Source of the DNA: Flavobacterium ginsengisoli
Lineage (GTDB): Bacteria; Bacteroidota; Bacteroidia; Flavobacteriales; Flavobacteriaceae
Direction: 5' to 3'
Assembly (NCBI RefSeq): GCF_029625315.1
Contig: NZ_CP121110.1
Coordinates: 1,851,501 to 1,915,500 of the forward strand
Length of the DNA stretch: 64,000 nucleotides
Every line of letters starts with the position of its first letter. The first letter of the stretch is position 1. This document shows positions 60,272 to 64,000 of this stretch, one piece after another. Below the pieces are notes generated by a model. That model did no database searches and had not been told where the DNA came from. It saw only the letters and a list, made by a program, of their open reading frames with translations. The translations under genes were made by a program, and so were the position numbers.

Positions 60272-61279
60272 ATGAAAATACAAGATATTCAAGCGATTCA
60301 ATTATTACTCGCCACCCCAAAAAAAATCGTCATAATTCCGCACAGAGGACCAGATGGCGACGCAATGGGATCAACATTGGGTTTGTACCATTTTTTAATA
60401 AAAAACAATCATCAGGCAACAGTAATTGCTCCGAACGATTTTCCTGATTTTTTAGCTTGGCTTCCAGGATCTGAAACAGTAAAAATATTCGAAAAAGAAA
60501 CTGAAATCTGCACACAGCTTTTAGAAGAAGCTGAAATTATTTTTACGCTTGATTTTAATGCTTTTCACCGTACTGGCGAAATGATGGGGCAAGCTTTAGA
60601 AAAATTGAAAGCAACTTTCATTATGATCGATCATCATCAAAAACCTGATGATTATGTTGCTTATACTTATTCAGATACTTCATACGGATCTACTTGCGAA
60701 ATGGTTTATAACTTTATCTCTTTCTTAAATAAAAAAGAAGATATCGATAAAACCATTGCAACTTGTATTTATACTGGAATTTTAACCGATTCTGGTTCAT
60801 TCCGTTTTCCAGGAACAACAGGAAACACGCACAGAATTATTGCCGAATTAATTGATTTGGGAGTTGAAAATACTCAGATTCCAGTATTGCTTTTCGACAA
60901 TAGCTCTTTCAGCAGATTGCAATTATTAGGACGCGCTTTACAAAATATGAAGATACTTGAAGATCATAAAACTTCTTATATGACGTTAACACAAGAAGAG
61001 TTAGATTCTTTTAATTATGTTAAAGGTGATACAGAAGGAATTGTTAATTATGGTTTAAGTATAAAAGATATTGTTTTTACTGCTATTTTTATCGAAAATA
61101 AAGATGAAGGCATTATCAAGATTTCATTCCGTTCACAAGGAGGCTTTGATGTAAATCAATTTGCACGAGATCATTTCAATGGTGGCGGACATAGCAATGC
61201 AGCTGGCGGAAGATCTGAAGTTTCAATGGAAGAAACAGTTAATAAATTTGAAGATTTAGTAAAGAAATTAAAATTATAG
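60272..61279 (+). CDS. DHH-family phosphoesterase (NrnA-type oligoribonuclease/pAp phosphatase)
   Basis: The 335-residue protein has the DHH motifs in order: PHRGPDGDAMGSTL, LDFNAFHRTG and DHHQKP. The C-terminal DHHA1 domain carries GGGHSNAAGG. NrnA-type enzymes degrade short RNA oligonucleotides and dephosphorylate pAp. The family assignment is strong; which activity dominates here is not readable. It starts at the ATG at 60272 and ends eight bases before gldI, so the two are probably co-transcribed. Confidence 0.9.
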   Translation: MKIQDIQAIQLLLATPKKIVIIPHRGPDGDAMGSTLGLYHFLIKNNHQATVIAPNDFPDFLAWLPGSETVKIFEKETEICTQLLEEAEIIFTLDFNAFHRTGEMMGQALEKLKATFIMIDHHQKPDDYVAYTYSDTSYGSTCEMVYNFISFLNKKEDIDKTIATCIYTGILTDSGSFRFPGTTGNTHRIIAELIDLGVENTQIPVLLFDNSSFSRLQLLGRALQNMKILEDHKTSYMTLTQEELDSFNYVKGDTEGIVNYGLSIKDIVFTAIFIENKDEGIIKISFRSQGGFDVNQFARDHFNGGGHSNAAGGRSEVSMEETVNKFEDLVKKLKL

Positions 61280-61287
61280 TCCAAATC

Positions 61288-61941
61288 ATGAACTACCTAA
61301 AACTTAGCATTTACACTTTGCTTTTTACAGTTTTATTAAGCGACTGTAAACATCATGAAGAAGCCAGAAGACCTATTTCTAGAGCGTCGGGAACATTCAT
61401 GAAAAAATCGGCTGACCGAAACAAAAAATTAGTGGCAAATGAAGAAGAGGTCATTAAGAAAATAATTAAAAGCAATCCGAAAGTAAAATATTACGCTACT
61501 CCAAAAGGCTATTGGTTTTATTATGACGAAAGAAATACAAACGAAACCGCAGCTCCAAGAAAAGGTGATATCGCTTACTTTAATATGGAAGTAAAAGACA
61601 TTAAAGGTAATACTATCTATTCTGAGTCAGATCTTGGGCCACAGACTTATTATGTAGACAAACAAGACATCATGATGGGACTTCGCGACGGAATCAAAAG
61701 AATGCATAAAAATGAAACTGTTACGTTTCTATTTCCATCGCACATGGCATACGGATATCACGGAGACAATAAAAAAATTGGTACAAACGAATCTCTAATT
61801 GTTACTATTACGCTTAGAAATTTTGTTCCAGATCCTGCGGCACAAATAGCAAAACCTGCTACCCAACCTTCAGCCGCAACGCCAAAAGCAGCAGTTGCAA
61901 AACCTGCTCCATCAGCAAAAAAAGACACATTAACTCAATAA
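61288..61941 (+). CDS. gldI: Gliding motility lipoprotein GldI (FKBP-type PPIase)
   Basis: The 217-residue lipoprotein has its Cys near residue 20 (LLFTVLLSDC). An FKBP-type peptidyl-prolyl isomerase domain follows (PRKGDIAYFNMEVKDIKGN, GLRDGIKRMHKNETVTFLFP, GYHGDNKKIGTNESLIV). The C-terminal tail is Ala/Pro/Lys-rich. In F. johnsoniae GldI is required for gliding motility, probably by folding outer-membrane gliding proteins (established for the family). Its place among other exported isomerases suggests a local folding cluster. Confidence 0.88.
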   Translation: MNYLKLSIYTLLFTVLLSDCKHHEEARRPISRASGTFMKKSADRNKKLVANEEEVIKKIIKSNPKVKYYATPKGYWFYYDERNTNETAAPRKGDIAYFNMEVKDIKGNTIYSESDLGPQTYYVDKQDIMMGLRDGIKRMHKNETVTFLFPSHMAYGYHGDNKKIGTNESLIVTITLRNFVPDPAAQIAKPATQPSAATPKAAVAKPAPSAKKDTLTQ

Positions 61942-61956
61942 AAACAATATCTCAAA

Positions 61957-63034
61957 ATGAAAAAGAGTATCTTATTATTATTAATAGCCGTAAGCTCATT
62001 TTATTCTTGTAAAGACGATCACAATAATCTTCCTGATGGTTTATACGCTGATATCGAAACAAACAAAGGGCATATTATTGTAGAACTTGATTACAAAAAA
62101 GCTCCTATAACAGTGGCTAATTTTGTGACTTTAGCCGAAGGTAAAAACGAGTTTGTAACGCACGAAGAATTAAAAAAGAAACCTTTTTTTGATGGTTTAA
62201 AATTCCATAGAGTTATTGAAAATTTCATGATTCAAAGCGGTGATCCATTAGGAACTGGTTCTGGAGATACTGGATATAAATTTAAAGATGAATTCTCAGA
62301 TTTAAAATTTGACAAAGCTGGTATTTTGGCAATGGCAAACAACGGTCCTGGAACAAATAGCGACCAGTTTTTTATCACTCACGTTGAAACTCCTTGGCTA
62401 GACAACTTACACACTATTTTTGGTCATGTTGTAAGTGCAAAAGATCAAGAAGTAGTAAATAAAGTTGTTCAAGGCGACAATATCGTTTCTGTAACTATTA
62501 TCAGAAATGGTGAGGCGACAAAAAAATTCGATGCTGTAAAAGTATTTCACGACTATTTTGCTGACATCGCAAAAGAACAGCAGAAATATGCTGGAGCTCA
62601 AAAAGAAAAAGTAGAATCTTATCGTTGCTTTAAAAGCAAAAGCTACTAAAACTACAAGTGGTTTAGAATATGTAATTACAGAAAAAGGAAGTGGTAAAAA
62701 ACCTGTTGCAGGAAATCAAATCTATATTAAATACGCTGGTTTCCTTGAGAACGGAACTCTTTTTGACACTAGCATTGAGGAAGTTGCAAAAGAATTCGGG
62801 AAATTTGATCCTGCAAGAGCGCAACAGAACGGATATCAACCAATTCAATTTCAAGCTGGTAAAAAAGACGGTTTAATCCCTGGTTTTATCGAAGGAGTTG
62901 AACAATTATCTTATGGAGACAAAGCTGTTCTTTTCATTCCATCTCACTTGGCATATGGAGCTACTGGTGCAGGAGGTGTAATTCCGCCAAACGCTAATAT
63001 TATTTTCGAAATCCAGATTTCAGAAAAACCATAA
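61957..63034 (+). CDS. Cyclophilin-FKBP fusion peptidyl-prolyl isomerase, frameshifted
   Basis: The corrected length is 358 residues. A lipobox (SSFYSC) is followed by a cyclophilin domain (FFDGLKFHRVIENFMIQSGD; GTNSDQFFITHVETPWLDN). A linker leads to an FKBP domain (SGLEYVITEKGSGKKPVAGN; IPSHLAYGATGAGGVIPPNA). One surplus base lies within 62619-62629. Several single deletions would restore ALKAKATKTTSGL, so the site is not fixed. It is not clearly a GCWGC event, unlike most lesions here. The frames are 61957-62649 and then to the stop at 63034. A paralogue follows directly. Confidence 0.87.
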
Positions 63035-63063
63035 TTAAATTATAGACTTAAAATTTAAAAGCA

Positions 63064-64000
63064 ATGAAATTTAAATTTCTATTTTTATTTTGCCTAGCAA
63101 TAGTAAATATACAAGCTCAAACTAAAAAGCCTGCGGCAAAACCAGCGACAAAACCTACAAGTACAGCAGTTGCATCAACAAACTCTGATGAAGGAATTTT
63201 TGCAACAATTTCTACTACAAAAGGAGACATTGTCCTTTCTTTAGAATATGTAAAAGCTCCTGTAACTGTTGCCAACTTTATTACTTTGGCAGAAGGCACA
63301 AACCCGAACGTTAAAGCATCTCTTAAAGGAAAACCATTTTATAACGGATTAAAATTTCATAGAGTTATTAATGATTTCATGATTCAAGGTGGTGATCCTG
63401 ACGGAAATGGTTCTGGAGGTCCAGGATATTCATTTAAAGATGAATTTGTTGACGATTTAAAATTTGAAAAAGGCGGTGTTCTTGCAATGGCAAATTCTGG
63501 TCCTGCAACAAACGGAAGCCAGTTTTTTATTACGCATAAAGATACTCCTTGGCTAAACGGAAAACATACGATTTTTGGTCACGTAGTTTCTGGAATGGAT
63601 AACGTAAATAAAATTGTTCAAGACGATGTAATGACAAAAATTGTTATTACACGCAAAGGTGCAGTTGCAAAGAAATTTGATGCTCTAAAGGTTTTAAGCG
63701 ATGATGTTAAAAAAGAAGTCGCTAAAAAAGAGGAAGCAAAAAAAGTAGTTACAGCTAAAGCGGCTTATTTTAAAGATGCAAAAGCAAAAGCAACAGCGAC
63801 TGCTTCTGGTTTAAAATATGTAATTACTCAAAAAGGTACTGGCGTTAAAGGTGCTGAAGGTTCTACAATCTACTTTCACTACGCAGGATATTTTGAAGAC
63901 GGTAATTTGTTTGACAGCAGTATGGCTCAGGTAGCAAAAGCATACGGAAAATACGATGCTAACAGAGACACGCAAGGCGGTTACAAAGCTTTTCCTTTTA
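63064..64000 (+). CDS. Second cyclophilin-FKBP fusion isomerase, cut by the window end
   Basis: The protein has a signal peptide ending NIQAQ, then a short Lys/Pro/Ala-rich stretch. A cyclophilin domain follows (PFYNGLKFHRVINDFMIQGG; NGSQFFITHKDTPWLNGK). The FKBP domain begins at SGLKYVITQKGTGVKGAEG and runs off the window. It is a tandem paralogue of the preceding gene; the lipobox is replaced by an ordinary signal peptide. No frameshift is seen in the visible part. Confidence 0.88.
   Translation, partial: MKFKFLFLFCLAIVNIQAQTKKPAAKPATKPTSTAVASTNSDEGIFATISTTKGDIVLSLEYVKAPVTVANFITLAEGTNPNVKASLKGKPFYNGLKFHRVINDFMIQGGDPDGNGSGGPGYSFKDEFVDDLKFEKGGVLAMANSGPATNGSQFFITHKDTPWLNGKHTIFGHVVSGMDNVNKIVQDDVMTKIVITRKGAVAKKFDALKVLSDDVKKEVAKKEEAKKVVTAKAAYFKDAKAKATATASGLKYVITQKGTGVKGAEGSTIYFHYAGYFEDGNLFDSSMAQVAKAYGKYDANRDTQGGYKAFPF

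Overview
The window looks like a chromosomal segment of a Flavobacterium-type Bacteroidota. It is AT-rich and has the Bacteroidota -7 promoter box TANNTTTG. It carries a SusC/SusD pair, gliding-motility gldI, signal peptides ending in S-A-Q, and the intergenic hairpins typical of flavobacteria. I see no tRNA, rRNA, CRISPR array, phage or insertion sequence. This is an identification from gene content by eye, not from a database search.

Layout. 1-12.4 kb is mostly housekeeping on the minus strand: a secreted S8 peptidase, mnmA, a TPR protein, a YwqK-like repeat protein, yidC and pyrG, plus small membrane proteins; a secreted PEP/pyruvate-dikinase-like protein is on the plus strand. 12.7-38.2 kb is a glycan-utilisation locus built around a LacI-type regulator. 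Leftward genes encode a GHMP sugar kinase, a sugar nucleotidyltransferase, an MFS sugar transporter and a NagB-deacetylase fusion. Rightward genes encode SusC, SusD, an arylsulfotransferase-like lipoprotein, a diheme cytochrome c, a DUF6067 glycosidase, a DUF5107/TPR protein, an M1 aminopeptidase and a GH109-like protein. The two halves start at near-identical promoter/operator modules placed as an inverted repeat 2.3 kb apart. The GH109 member and the kinase/deaminase set suggest N-acetylgalactosamine-containing, perhaps sulfated, glycans (inference).

38.5-44.6 kb holds osmC, two LysM proteins and guaA on the minus strand. 44.9-49.5 kb holds a TolC-MacA-MacB-type efflux operon. 50.5-53.5 kb holds a pyruvate-oxidase-like enzyme and an MFS transporter. 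54.6-57.8 kb holds cbpA-cbpM, a RidA protein and a ClC channel. 58-60 kb holds three unrecognised genes. 60.3-64 kb holds an NrnA-type DHH phosphoesterase, gldI and two cyclophilin-FKBP fusions, the last cut by the window edge.

The most striking feature is damage to reading frames. At least 17 one-base insertions fall inside what would otherwise be the palindromic motif GCWGC, giving GCTTGC/GCAAGC, GCTCGC/GCGAGC or GCAGAC/GTCTGC. They hit guaA, mnmA, yidC, osmC, nagB, susC (three times), tolC (three times) and others. Three more genes have a one-base contraction in an A or T run. In every case removing or adding the single base restores a full-length family protein. Because essential genes are hit the same way, a systematic sequencing error at a modified GCWGC motif is the leading explanation; real mutation or recoding remains to be excluded. 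I annotate these genes at full length and note the lesion in each.
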